DNA of 64,000 bases from assembly GCF_028714775.1 (NCBI RefSeq), contig NZ_JAQTLS010000004.1, positions 55,232 through 119,231 of the forward strand, in the 5' to 3' direction. The position numbers and the translations under genes were made by a program. The number at the start of each line of letters is the position of its first letter. Position 1 is the stretch's first letter. A model generated the notes under the pieces. It searched no databases. It had not been told where the DNA came from and worked only from the letters and a program-made list of their open reading frames with translations. This document shows, piece by piece, positions 8,516-17,021 of this stretch. Source of the stretch: Thiothrix sp. GTDB lineage: Bacteria; Pseudomonadota; Gammaproteobacteria; Thiotrichales; Thiotrichaceae.

Positions 8516-9568
8516 ATGAATGAGCAAACTGCCTTAGTCCAACACCGTTTGGATGCGGCACAGGCGGCGGACTTGTTGGGGGGGGGTATAAAAGGCAAAC
8601 TGGCTCCCGCCATTGCGCCAAGCGCCGTAGCAGCGAAGCACGCAGCCTTACCCGACGGTTTGGATAAAGCTGGCTTGGCTTTCCTTGCTGATCCGCAGGT
8701 GCGTATCGGCGTGACACTGGCTTCCCCCGGCAATGTCCGCAACCTCGTGGCCTACGGTGCAGGTGATTCCGAACGTCTCGTGGGTTTTACGGCGGGCGGC
8801 GATGGCAGCTTCAATCTGGCAACCGCACTTTCGCCTGAACACCTTGCCGCATTGGTCATCACCGGGCTAGGTCTGGATCAGGACATCAACGAATTGCACC
8901 TATCTGCCCCACTGAGCCGCGTTGGTTTACTGGCTTTGGTCGGGTTTGCCGATGCGCTACGCCAGCGTGACTTGGAAACCCTGTTGGCACGCTTACCCAA
9001 ACCCGAAAGCCGTGTGTCGCTGGAAGAAATTTACTTGCGGACACTGGATGGGATGGTTTCTGGTGATGTGCGCTGGAGCACGGCTTTGGTCGCCCAATTG
9101 GTTGATGGCTTGCCTGACGTGGGTGAAGCAGTGCTCCTGCAAGGTATGCAGGAATTGCAGCAAGCGAGTTGGGTGCAAACTGTGGGAAACAATTGGCAGC
9201 CGACGGGCAGTTTTACCGTGGGGTGCGCCCATTGGCAGCTTCCCTTGGCAGGCGCGAGTGTCCAACTTGCGCGGCTCATGGAAGGAGAGGTGGAAGTGAC
9301 GGATTTCACCCTGTTCCGGCTGCTAGGTTCGGTGTGGCTATGGCGACGTGAAGGTGCACAGCACGAACTGGCAAGTATCAGTTCAACCCGTGCCATGGCG
9401 TTCTTGGATGGAGTTTTGGCAGGATTCACCGTTTTGCCAAAACCCACCGCGCCGCCTAAAGCGCAAGAAACTCCCCCCGCAAGGCCGCGTCCGCGTTTTT
9501 GCCGCCAGTGTGGTAAGCCCTTACTTGCTGATGCGCGGTTTTGCGCTGCGTGCGGTACGCCTATTTGA
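8516..9568 (+). CDS. Protein with C-terminal zinc ribbon
   Basis: This 350-residue protein has no signal peptide or membrane segment, so it is likely cytoplasmic. Residues ~1-305 form an Ala/Leu-rich domain I do not recognise. A Pro-rich linker (KPTAPPKAQETPPARP) leads to a C-terminal zinc ribbon with CRQCG and CAACG. Thus the locus has one zinc ribbon at the N-terminus of a membrane protein and one at the C-terminus of a soluble protein. The start at 8516 follows AAAGGAG, 13 bases after the stop of paralogue B, so the two genes are very likely co-transcribed. Confidence 0.75.
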   Translation: MNEQTALVQHRLDAAQAADLLGGGIKGKLAPAIAPSAVAAKHAALPDGLDKAGLAFLADPQVRIGVTLASPGNVRNLVAYGAGDSERLVGFTAGGDGSFNLATALSPEHLAALVITGLGLDQDINELHLSAPLSRVGLLALVGFADALRQRDLETLLARLPKPESRVSLEEIYLRTLDGMVSGDVRWSTALVAQLVDGLPDVGEAVLLQGMQELQQASWVQTVGNNWQPTGSFTVGCAHWQLPLAGASVQLARLMEGEVEVTDFTLFRLLGSVWLWRREGAQHELASISSTRAMAFLDGVLAGFTVLPKPTAPPKAQETPPARPRPRFCRQCGKPLLADARFCAACGTPI

Positions 9569-9580
9569 TGCCCTGCCATC

Positions 9581-9608
9581 AAAAAAACGGGCAACCCTGT
9601 GGTTGCCC
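9581..9608 (-). terminator. Intrinsic terminator of the channel gene
   Basis: An 8-bp perfect stem GGGCAACC/GGTTGCCC (9589-9596 and 9601-9608) has a four-base loop. On the minus strand it is followed by seven U (the A run at 9581-9587). It lies just after the 3' end of the gene at 9639 and also sits downstream of the convergent zinc-ribbon gene. Confidence 0.85.
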
Positions 9609-9638
9609 AAGTGAGAGAGTCCGACTTGAAAAAACGTT

Positions 9639-10796
9639 TTAGCTGTTGCTGATTTTGTCCGCCCAGCCATTGGCAATGCGTTTGGCTGCATCGCGACCAC
9701 CCAAGCCAAAAGCCAATGCTGCTGCGATGGCGACAGCCCCAAGGGTGAAACCAAATGCCATATTGACGATATTATCCGCCAGCCCCATTGCCCGCAGACC
9801 CATTGCCAATACCAAGCCCAGAATCGCAATGCGGGCAATGTTGGCGATTCCGCTGTTGCCATACTGTTGCAGCTTGTTGTAAGCCAAGGTGCTCAGGAAA
9901 TAACCGAGCAGCAGGATCACGCCACCCACCAGAATGCCACCGCCGAATTCCAGCACTTTGGCGAAAATATTGGAAACGATGTCAATGCCTAAGGTATTCA
10001 CCGCAGCAGTGATTGCCGTCAACATGGCGAAAAACATGATGACATTGCCAACCAATTTAGTTGGGGTGAATGTGCCCGTGAATACTCCGGTGATGCCGAG
10101 TCTTTGTGGTAGGGCATCAATACCCATGCCATCCAGAATGTTGCTCAGCATCGAAACCACGAATTTGGCAATGAAATACGTGACCGCCAGAATGATGCCC
10201 GCACCGATAATGTTCGGGATTGCTGCCATGAGCTTATTCAGCATGTCTGAGGCAGGCCCGGTAATGGAAGGGATGTTCAATACCCCCAAGGCGCTCACTG
10301 CGATAGGAATCAAGATGGCGGCAAACATGAAGGCACTGCCAATTTTCGACAACTTCATGCCGCTATTGCCCATGTTGTCAGCCAGTTTCTGGTCAACTTT
10401 GTGCAGGGCAATGCCGACCAGTTCCGCCACGATTTTGGCGATAACCCAGCCTGCGTAGCCGATGACACCCGCGCCGATAATATTGGGGATCGCCGCGAGG
10501 AATTTGTTCAGCATATTTTTCAGCGGAGCCAATACCCCTGTTAAACCAAAGTGTTGCAATACAGCTATGAGCACAAAGATGGTAAGTAGCGCTTTTACCA
10601 GTGATGCAAGGGGTGCTGCAAGGTTGGTGCGATCCAAAAAGCCCACGCGCTTAAGCAGGCGCTTGAAGAGGCTGGAAATAAGGCTAACAACGATAAGGCC
10701 GACGACGAGGATCAGCAAGCCAATCAAGGCGTGCCCCAGCTTGCCGGAGGCCAGTTGGCCTAAGGCATCGGTGATAGAAGATAGAGTGCCATCCAT
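9639..10796 (-). CDS. TM-helix-repeat (CmpX-like) mechanosensitive channel family protein
   Basis: This 385-residue, very hydrophobic protein is built from repeated membrane units. Two near-copies carry AAIPNIIGAG followed by a hydrophobic helix (around residues 92-120 and 190-218), with a more divergent third unit further on. This is the conserved TM-helix repeat family annotated as mechanosensitive channel-like (CmpX type). The soluble MscS beta-domain is not evident, so channel activity is inferred from the family only. AGGAG lies eight bases before ATG. It starts 15 bases after the OmpA-like gene on the same strand, so the two form an operon. Confidence 0.8.
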   Translation of the reverse strand: MDGTLSSITDALGQLASGKLGHALIGLLILVVGLIVVSLISSLFKRLLKRVGFLDRTNLAAPLASLVKALLTIFVLIAVLQHFGLTGVLAPLKNMLNKFLAAIPNIIGAGVIGYAGWVIAKIVAELVGIALHKVDQKLADNMGNSGMKLSKIGSAFMFAAILIPIAVSALGVLNIPSITGPASDMLNKLMAAIPNIIGAGIILAVTYFIAKFVVSMLSNILDGMGIDALPQRLGITGVFTGTFTPTKLVGNVIMFFAMLTAITAAVNTLGIDIVSNIFAKVLEFGGGILVGGVILLLGYFLSTLAYNKLQQYGNSGIANIARIAILGLVLAMGLRAMGLADNIVNMAFGFTLGAVAIAAALAFGLGGRDAAKRIANGWADKISNS

Positions 10797-10811
10797 AGTT
10801 TTACTCCTGTG

Positions 10812-11519
10812 TTATTCAATGATTGATAGGTCAATACGCCGGTTATTTTTGCGCCCTTCTTCCGTGGCGTTAGTGTCAATTGGTGCAGTGTCTCCCATGC
10901 CCATAATGCTGATGCGCCTTCTTTCTATGCCGAAATTAACCAAGGCAAGCCCCATCGCATTGGCCCGCATTAGCGATAATTGGGCGTCGCTATTGGAAAC
11001 CTCAGTCTTGTCGGTGTGCCCACGTATGAGTACGCGGGTTTTGGGATATTGCTGTAACAAGGCGGCAATTGCCCTGATCTGGTGGTCAGATTCTGCTTTG
11101 ATGTTGGTGGAACCTTGCTCAAAACGGATGTCACCAAACGTAACGGGTTTGTCATGCACATTGTTGGCAAGGTTTTCTTTGAATGCGGCTTCTGAGCTAC
11201 TAATGGCAATGGTTTGCGCTGGTTGCGGGGGAGTTGCTACCGCTTTGGGTGCAGCGGCTTGTACGGGTGTTACAGGCTTGGGCGCGGTTGCGGCTTTAGG
11301 TTTAGGTGCTTCGGCTTGGATGGCTGCAACGGCAGGTGGGGCAGGTGCTGCTAGTTCCGCTTTCGGCGCTTGGGCAACAGTTAAGGGAGTGACTGGCGCA
11401 GGATTCCAACCGCCATTCAAAAACCAATAGAGCAAGCCAAACAGTAAGATGACAATCCCCGCAATGCCATATTCTTGCGTTGGGGTCAGATCATCATTGT
11501 CTAAGGTACTATCCGACAT
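10812..11519 (-). CDS. OmpA-family protein with N-terminal membrane anchor
   Basis: This 235-residue protein has one membrane segment near residues 16-38, a long Ala/Pro/Lys linker, and a C-terminal OmpA-like peptidoglycan-binding domain. The latter has FEQGSTNI, the IRGHTDKTE signature, a MRANAM segment (LSxxRA equivalent) and a final NNRRIDL. The inner-membrane anchor plus wall-binding domain resembles MotB/YiaD-like tethers. The start is taken as ATG 11519, with GGAAGG five bases upstream; an in-frame GTG at 11525 is the alternative. Its partner in the operon is the TM-helix-repeat protein, suggesting a wall-anchored membrane channel or stress complex. Confidence 0.85.
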   Translation of the reverse strand: MSDSTLDNDDLTPTQEYGIAGIVILLFGLLYWFLNGGWNPAPVTPLTVAQAPKAELAAPAPPAVAAIQAEAPKPKAATAPKPVTPVQAAAPKAVATPPQPAQTIAISSSEAAFKENLANNVHDKPVTFGDIRFEQGSTNIKAESDHQIRAIAALLQQYPKTRVLIRGHTDKTEVSNSDAQLSLMRANAMGLALVNFGIERRRISIMGMGDTAPIDTNATEEGRKNNRRIDLSIIE

Positions 11520-11553
11520 AATCACCTTCCATGCTGATTGTTCCTATGTGCAA

Positions 11554-11571
11554 ACATGCATCCGTGCATGT
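11554..11571. promoter_or_regulatory. Palindrome upstream of the OmpA-like operon; rest of gap empty
   Basis: ACATGCA-N4-TGCATGT is a perfect 7-bp inverted repeat, 35 bases upstream of the OmpA-like start. It could be an operator. In the rest of the 335-base gap (11520-11854) I see no gene and no convincing promoter, only AT-rich sequence around 11660-11710 and TAAAGGAAT just before sdhD. Confidence 0.35.
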
Positions 11572-11854
11572 GTTCTTAAGCGCCTTGCGGGATTCCGGTA
11601 GAAAAATAAGCGATAGGGCGGGGCGCTTCAGCTCTAAGTCTAGACAAGTTTTGTGGGATGGTAGGCTTTATTAGTAAATTTTGTTAAAAATTTTCGGCGA
11701 TTACATAGCTTGTTGGAATTAAGGGGGGATATGGGGGCGGTAGCAGCCTATACCCTTAGGAGATAATCCTTTTGGCAGAGTGCGGAAAAGTTGGGTTTAT
11801 GGCATCGTGCTTTTTCCCCTCCTCTCTAGTGGCTAGCTGTTTAAAGGAATTTCC

Positions 11855-12235
11855 ATGCGTTTCGTGACCCCGAACAAGAAAGCCCGTGGCTTAGGTTCCG
11901 TGAAAACGGGCGTACACCATTGGTGGGTGCAACGTGTCACTTCCATTGCACTGGTTCCGCTAACTTTGTGGGTAGTATTTTCGGTGGCCTCGCTGGTGGG
12001 GCAGGATTACGCCCATGTCAGTGCGTGGTTTGCCAAACCTTTCACCACGGTCATGTTGACGCTGTTTGTGGCAGTTGCCACTTACCATGCCAGTTTGGGT
12101 TTGCAGGTTATTATTGAAGATTATATCCATCATCAAGCAGCTAAAATTGCGGCGCTGGTCGCGGTTAAGTTGGCGCTGGTGTTGCTGGGGACGTTTTGCG
12201 TTGTGCTACTGTTGCGGCTGTTCTTTGCCGGGTAA
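11855..12235 (+). CDS. sdhD: Succinate dehydrogenase membrane anchor subunit (orphan)
   Basis: This 126-residue protein has three hydrophobic helices. The opening RGLGSVKTGVHHWWVQRVT and the signature YHASLGLQVIIEDY match the SdhD anchor of complex II, in the form usual for Alphaproteobacteria. In that family a His in the second helix ligates heme b, and the Asp-Tyr of the signature is near the quinone site. SdhD works only with SdhC, SdhA and SdhB, normally in one operon. Here the flanking genes are unrelated and on the opposite strand, so sdhCAB must be elsewhere or this is a leftover copy. The reading frame is intact and begins after AAAGGAA. Confidence 0.85.
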   Translation: MRFVTPNKKARGLGSVKTGVHHWWVQRVTSIALVPLTLWVVFSVASLVGQDYAHVSAWFAKPFTTVMLTLFVAVATYHASLGLQVIIEDYIHHQAAKIAALVAVKLALVLLGTFCVVLLLRLFFAG

Positions 12236-12241
12236 TGCCGC

Positions 12242-12269
12242 AAAAAAACGGGCAGCCCAGTGGCTGCCC
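12242..12269 (-). terminator. Intrinsic terminator of the spy-like gene
   Basis: GGGCAGCC/GGCTGCCC (12250-12257 and 12262-12269) has a four-base loop and, on the minus strand, a run of seven U. It lies between the convergent ends of sdhD and the spy-like gene and may serve both. Confidence 0.8.
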
Positions 12270-12324
12270 AATGCGAGGTGAAATAAGACTCAATAGACGA
12301 TAGATCGGTGTTGCCGGAAACAGC

Positions 12325-12741
12325 TTACAAGTCGCTGCCGCTGTCCAGACGTTTTTTCATTTCTTCGCGGCGTTTATCCTGACGTTTTTGGCGCTCGTCC
12401 TGCATTTGTTTGAAAGTTGCAGCCTGTTCCGGCGTCAGGATAGCGGCAATTTTCGTTTCGCCGTCAGTACGCAGGGCTTTCATTTGTTCCTGCATTTGCT
12501 TGCGCATTTCGTCCATTTTGGTGCGCTGCTCTTCCATGATGGCATCCACTTTGGTGGTTTGTGCTTCATCCAGCTTCAGTTTGTCTTTCAGCATTTCGCC
12601 CATCATTGCGCCGCGTCCGCCGAAGCCGCCGTGACCACCTTTGCCGCCACAGCCGCCGCCACCAAAACCACCGTGGTCTGCCAGTGCAACCGTCATGCCC
12701 AGAACGCCAATCAGTGCCGTTACAATCAGTGCTTTTTTCAT
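12325..12741 (-). CDS. Spy/CpxP-like periplasmic protein
   Basis: This 138-residue protein has a signal peptide (MKKALIVTALIGVLGMTVALA), a Gly/His-rich segment (residues ~23-44) with one Cys that could bind metal, and a long charged helical region. The helical part contains LTPEQAATFKQMQ, the LTxxQ-type motif of the Spy/CpxP/ZraP family. These proteins act as periplasmic chaperones or metal-stress sensors and are induced by envelope-stress two-component systems. The gene directly follows baeS-baeR on the same strand, 129 bases after baeR, so regulation by that pair is likely. AGGGGAA precedes the start. Confidence 0.85.
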   Translation of the reverse strand: MKKALIVTALIGVLGMTVALADHGGFGGGGCGGKGGHGGFGGRGAMMGEMLKDKLKLDEAQTTKVDAIMEEQRTKMDEMRKQMQEQMKALRTDGETKIAAILTPEQAATFKQMQDERQKRQDKRREEMKKRLDSGSDL

Positions 12742-12870
12742 TTGTGTTCCCCTAGAACCAAGTTTGAGAGTAGGTTTCTTGTAGGCGTTTTGCCTTCCAA
12801 TGGGGGATGATATTACGCAGGGATTGCGCAGGAAGTTTGCCGCAAATGTGCAAACAATAAGGAAATGCAG

Positions 12871-13557
12871 TTACGCCTCGAACTTATAGCCAACTGAGTA
12901 AACCGAGTGGATGACTTCGTGTTCGGGGATGATTTCATCCAGTTTCTTGCGTAACTTTTTGATATGGCTGTCGATGGTGCGGTCAGAAACAATGCGGTTG
13001 TCGGTGTAGACTTTCGTCATTAATTGTTCGCGCCCGAAGATTCTGCCGGGATGTTGCAACAGGGTGGCGAGCAACTCGAATTCCACCAAGGTCAGGGCAA
13101 TTTCCTGTTGCCCGGATTTGGCGACCAAGCGGTCACGGTCTAATTCCAGCAGCGGCGCAGTAGTCGTTTCATGTTTGCTGTCCGGGTGTGCAAAGGCTTG
13201 CAAGCGCCGTAACATGGCTTTGACGCGGGCGACCACTTCACGTGGGCTGAACGGTTTGCAGATGTAATCATCCGCGCCGATTTCGAGGCCGAGCAGCCGG
13301 TCGATTTCTTCCACACGGGCTGTCAGCATGATGATCGGAGTGTTGGAAAACTGGCGGACTTCCTTGCAGACTTCCAAGCCGTCTTTGCCCGGCAGCATCA
13401 GGTCGAGCAAGATCAGGTTGGGCTTTTCCTTGCGTACCCAGTCGCTTACACCCATGCCGCTGTTGAGCCAATCGGTTTGGTAATTGGCGTTTTGCAGATA
13501 CTTTTGCAACAAATCGGCAATTTTGGGTTCGTCTTCGACGATCAGGATGCGTTCCAT
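12871..13557 (-). CDS. baeR: OmpR-family response regulator, BaeR-like
   Basis: This 228-residue protein has a receiver domain (residues 1-115) with acidic pair ED at 8-9, phospho-acceptor Asp52 in LLDLMLPG and Lys in the CKPFSPREV loop. A winged-helix OmpR-type DNA-binding domain follows (residues ~130-225, ending DSHIKKLRKK...VYSVGYKF). The stretch EEIDRLLGLEIGADDYICKP is closely similar to E. coli BaeR. It lies 12 bases after baeS. The spy-like gene downstream is the classic type of BaeR target, which supports the name. Confidence 0.85.
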   Translation of the reverse strand: MERILIVEDEPKIADLLQKYLQNANYQTDWLNSGMGVSDWVRKEKPNLILLDLMLPGKDGLEVCKEVRQFSNTPIIMLTARVEEIDRLLGLEIGADDYICKPFSPREVVARVKAMLRRLQAFAHPDSKHETTTAPLLELDRDRLVAKSGQQEIALTLVEFELLATLLQHPGRIFGREQLMTKVYTDNRIVSDRTIDSHIKKLRKKLDEIIPEHEVIHSVYSVGYKFEA

Positions 13558-13569
13558 CGGGTTGTCCGG

Positions 13570-15030
13570 TCAGGTTTTGAGGGGGAGGCGTACTTGGATT
13601 TGCAACCCGCCCAAGGGGGAATGGTTGGCGGTAATGCTGCCCTCATGCGCTTCGGTAATGTTACGGCAGATGCTCAAACCGATGCCAGCGCCGCCCGTGG
13701 CGCGGTTGCGCGAACTATCTACCCGGTAGAGGCGTTCAAACAGACGCGGCAGGGCTTCATCCGGTACGCCGGGCGGGGAATCCTCAAAATTGATGGTAAT
13801 GCTGTTGTTCTGGACGGAGGTGGTAACGCGCAGTTGCCCCGGTTTGTCGGTGTAACGCAGGCTGTTTTCCAGCAGGTTTTTGAACAATTGCTGCAAACGC
13901 TGCGGGTCGCCTTGCACATTGGCGGCTTGCAGGCCGATACCCAAGGTATCAATGTGCAGGTTTTGTTCCTGTAACTGGCTGCTGTGTAAGGTCAAGGTTT
14001 CACGCAACAGCGCAATGATGTCGAGCGGGGTTTTGCGGTAGCTGAGTGCGCCGCTGTCGGACATAGAAAGGTCGTAAAGGTCATCGACCAGCCGTTGCAA
14101 ATGGCTGACTTCCTGATGCAGCGAGGTAAATGTTTGCACATCCGGTTGGTTGATACCGTCTTGCAGGGCTTCAATTTCACCGCGCAGGATGGAGAGCGGT
14201 GTGCGTAATTCGTGGGCAATGTCGGCAATCCACTGTTTGCGCGAAGTTTCATTCTGTTGCAGGCGTTCCGCCAGTTTGTTGAAATCGCTGGTCAATTGCC
14301 CCAATTCATCGTGCCCTTGTTGCGCCATGCGTAAGGTGTAATTGCCGTCGGTCAGTTGCCGGGTTCCATCCCGCAAGGCTTGGATAGGTCGCCCCAAATG
14401 ACGTGCAAACAGGAAGGAGAGGATGCCAGTGACGGGTAGGGCGAGCAACCCCGCTAGCCACAGGATGTGTTGCCAGCGATCGGCAAATTCCATGTCGACC
14501 TTTTCTGTCAGATTTTGGCGGGGGTGGATGCCCAAATAGCCGATGGCTTTGCCCTTCGATTTGAGTTCATGCAAATTGGCGGGGATGCCGAGGTAGATGC
14601 TGCCTTTCAGTAGGGTGCGGGCGCTGTCGAGCAGCACGATGCGCGTGATGAAACGGTCTACCCGTTGCTTGGTCGGATGGCGTGGCGCTTTGAGGCCACC
14701 AATTTCATGCTCATGTGGTGGCGGTGGGAAAGGGGGTTGGTCATCCCGCGCTTCACCGTTGGCAGGAAACAGGCTGCTACGCACGGCAGTACGCAACAGG
14801 GATTCCCACTGACCGGGGTTGTCATTGAGTGCTTGCCAACTATTATCGGTTTCGTAAAGCTGCACCAGTTCTGTTTCAATTTGGGTGAGGGAGCGGCTTT
14901 CCTGCTCATTCAAGTAATCCAAGAAACTGCGCTTGAAGTTGAATTGCATAAAACCAGCTACCCCGCCAACAGTGAGCAGGCAGGCGAGAAAAACGGCAAT
15001 AAATAATTTGGTGCGGATACTCAGGGTCAT
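13570..15030 (-). CDS. baeS: Sensor histidine kinase, BaeS-like
   Basis: This 486-residue inner-membrane kinase has TM1 at residues 7-28, a periplasmic sensor of ~150 residues containing a His/Pro-rich segment (PPFPPPPHEHE), TM2 at ~190-210, then HAMP. The dimerisation domain has the phospho-acceptor His273 in IAHELRTPLS. The ATPase domain has N-box KNLLENSLRYT, DSPPGVP, and GGAGIGLSICRNI. It phosphorylates the partner regulator in response to envelope damage. The order kinase, regulator, spy on the minus strand indicates an operon or tight regulon. Confidence 0.85.
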   Translation of the reverse strand: MTLSIRTKLFIAVFLACLLTVGGVAGFMQFNFKRSFLDYLNEQESRSLTQIETELVQLYETDNSWQALNDNPGQWESLLRTAVRSSLFPANGEARDDQPPFPPPPHEHEIGGLKAPRHPTKQRVDRFITRIVLLDSARTLLKGSIYLGIPANLHELKSKGKAIGYLGIHPRQNLTEKVDMEFADRWQHILWLAGLLALPVTGILSFLFARHLGRPIQALRDGTRQLTDGNYTLRMAQQGHDELGQLTSDFNKLAERLQQNETSRKQWIADIAHELRTPLSILRGEIEALQDGINQPDVQTFTSLHQEVSHLQRLVDDLYDLSMSDSGALSYRKTPLDIIALLRETLTLHSSQLQEQNLHIDTLGIGLQAANVQGDPQRLQQLFKNLLENSLRYTDKPGQLRVTTSVQNNSITINFEDSPPGVPDEALPRLFERLYRVDSSRNRATGGAGIGLSICRNITEAHEGSITANHSPLGGLQIQVRLPLKT

Positions 15031-15114
15031 AGTTCAAGGTTGGACACAACAACTCACGGATAGTTGCCAGTGTAACGCAAACCAAGCTACAAGGAATAAC
15101 CGCTTTAAGTTATT

Positions 15115-15822
15115 TCAGCGTTTTATTTCGAGCCATACATGGCCTTTACTACCCGATTTTTTTACTTGCACGATCTCGACATTGTGGCCTTGTGCCAAAT
15201 AGCCAACGTTTTCGCTCAGCTCTGTGGTTTTGCCGGGCGGTTGGGAACGGATATTGGCTCCCCAGTTGAGTGCGTAACTTTGTCCACTGACAGGCAGCTC
15301 GTCGCCGATGACTAAGCCGCGTTCTATCCACGCCCCATCAGTGAATTGCCCGGCGTAAATCCATCCGGTTTTAGTGCTGGTTGTGGTGGGTATTGGGTCG
15401 GCTGGTTTGTCAGTGATTGCTGCTGCTGGCTCTGCCGGTTTAGTGGCAGCAGTTTCTAACGCTGGTTCTGTCGGTTTTGTTTTAGGGGTTTCAGGCGGGG
15501 CGTCTGAAGGCCAAGCCGTATTGGCATTCACGGGGATTACTGCTGCTGTATCTGGCAACGGTTTATCTTGTGTGCTGGCAACCGCCAATGATTTTGGGGG
15601 CATACTGGTTTTGGCTGGCAGTATGGGGCGGGGTGGAGCAGGTTGGAATTCTTCCGCTTGGGTAATAGGTGTGGGATTACTGTTTGCGTTTTGCTGGAAT
15701 AGCCAGCTTATACCAATTAGCCCCCCGCCAAGCACCATGATCAAAATACCGATTGCCCGTGCCATACGGTCTTTGCGGTTTTGCGTACCGCTAGAAATCC
15801 CTGCCGTCATTTGCGCCACCAT
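15115..15822 (-). CDS. Membrane-anchored protein with C-terminal SH3-like domain
   Basis: This 235-residue protein has one membrane segment (residues ~22-40), then a ~110-residue Pro/Thr/Ala linker, presumably periplasmic, and a C-terminal domain of ~85 residues. That domain (GWIYAGQFTDGAWIERGL, NIRSQPPGKTTEL, HVWLEIKR) reads like a bacterial SH3 fold. It is upstream of baeS on the same strand with an 84-base gap. SH3 domains of this kind bind wall or peptide ligands. Exact family not recognised. Confidence 0.65.
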   Translation of the reverse strand: MVAQMTAGISSGTQNRKDRMARAIGILIMVLGGGLIGISWLFQQNANSNPTPITQAEEFQPAPPRPILPAKTSMPPKSLAVASTQDKPLPDTAAVIPVNANTAWPSDAPPETPKTKPTEPALETAATKPAEPAAAITDKPADPIPTTTSTKTGWIYAGQFTDGAWIERGLVIGDELPVSGQSYALNWGANIRSQPPGKTTELSENVGYLAQGHNVEIVQVKKSGSKGHVWLEIKR

Positions 15823-15921
15823 CCATCAATCAAACTTATTGTGTATGTGTGAGCCTAGCTAAAGCTTCGCGCGATTGCCAGCAAATGATGTTATTTTTTG
15901 ATCAATCTCATGAACTTTTAA

Positions 15922-16995
15922 TCAAACGTATTCGTGTTGGCAGAGGCCACCAACATCGCAGAGGATTTCGTAGCTGATCGTTCCGGCGGCTTGTGCCACG
16001 CGGTCAACGGAAATGTGCTTGCCCCACAATTCCACTGGGTCGCCGATCCGTGCTTCGATGGCGGTCAGGTCGATAACCACCATGTCCATCGAAACCCGCC
16101 CAAGGATGCGGCTTTCCTTGCCATTGATCCATACAGGTGTGCCGGTAGGGGCATGACGTGGGTAGCCGTCTGCATAGCCGCACGCTACCACGCCTGTGCG
16201 GGTATCGTCTGGGCATGTCCAGCTTGCGCCGTAACCGATACTTTCGCCCTTGGCGATGGTGTGGATGGAAATCAGAGGTGCTGTCAGGGTCATGACCGCT
16301 TCCAAGCCATCCCGCCGTGCATTGCCGTGGCTGAAAGGTGAGGAACCGTACAGCATAATGCCGGGGCGTACCCAATTGACATGGGTTTGCGGCCACGCGA
16401 GGATACTGGCGGAATTGCCAATACTGCGCGGGGCTTGCAGGCCATCGGTGTATTTTTCAAAGCGGTCGATTTGCTGCTGGGTATGGCTATTGCCGGGTTC
16501 ATCAGCGCACGCCATGTGGGTCATCAGCCACGGGGTCGGTTTAATATTGGGGTGCTTGCTCAAACGCTCAAACAATGTCCATGCTTGTTCGATGGGAAAG
16601 CCAAGGCGATGCATTCCGGTATCGAGCTTGATGGCAATATCGAGCTTGATGGACGGTGGGGCACTTTCTAGCAGTTCCAGTTGGTAACGGTCGTGGACGA
16701 CGGCGCGTAAACGGTGTTCCGCCATCGCTTTCATGCCCTGCATGGTCTGGAAGCCTTGCAGTACGAGGATGGGGTGGATGAAACGGGCTTGGCGCAGTTC
16801 CAACGCTTCGGTGATGCAGGAAACCGCAAAACCGTTGGCATGACTAAGTGTTTCTGCCGTTTTCAGCATGTTGTGCCCGTAGGCATCGGCCTTGATCACT
16901 GCCATCGCCAAACTGTTGGGCGCAACCTCGCGGCAACGGCTTAAATTATGCCGCAGGGCGGAAGTGTCAATGATGGCGCGGGCAGATCGTTTCAT
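15922..16995 (-). CDS. alr: Alanine racemase
   Basis: This 357-residue PLP enzyme makes D-alanine for peptidoglycan. The PLP lysine is Lys34 in VIKADAYGH. The catalytic Tyr is in SIGYGASWT, and the phosphate/substrate-binding stretch RVSMDMVVIDLT is present. Length is normal. It lies 26 bases downstream of dnaB on the same strand, the usual gammaproteobacterial dnaB-alr pair. Its product D-Ala feeds the Ddl and MurF reactions encoded further along this window. Confidence 0.95.
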   Translation of the reverse strand: MKRSARAIIDTSALRHNLSRCREVAPNSLAMAVIKADAYGHNMLKTAETLSHANGFAVSCITEALELRQARFIHPILVLQGFQTMQGMKAMAEHRLRAVVHDRYQLELLESAPPSIKLDIAIKLDTGMHRLGFPIEQAWTLFERLSKHPNIKPTPWLMTHMACADEPGNSHTQQQIDRFEKYTDGLQAPRSIGNSASILAWPQTHVNWVRPGIMLYGSSPFSHGNARRDGLEAVMTLTAPLISIHTIAKGESIGYGASWTCPDDTRTGVVACGYADGYPRHAPTGTPVWINGKESRILGRVSMDMVVIDLTAIEARIGDPVELWGKHISVDRVAQAAGTISYEILCDVGGLCQHEYV

Positions 16996-17021
16996 GCGGG
17001 CAGTGTAGCGTTTTCTGCCCG

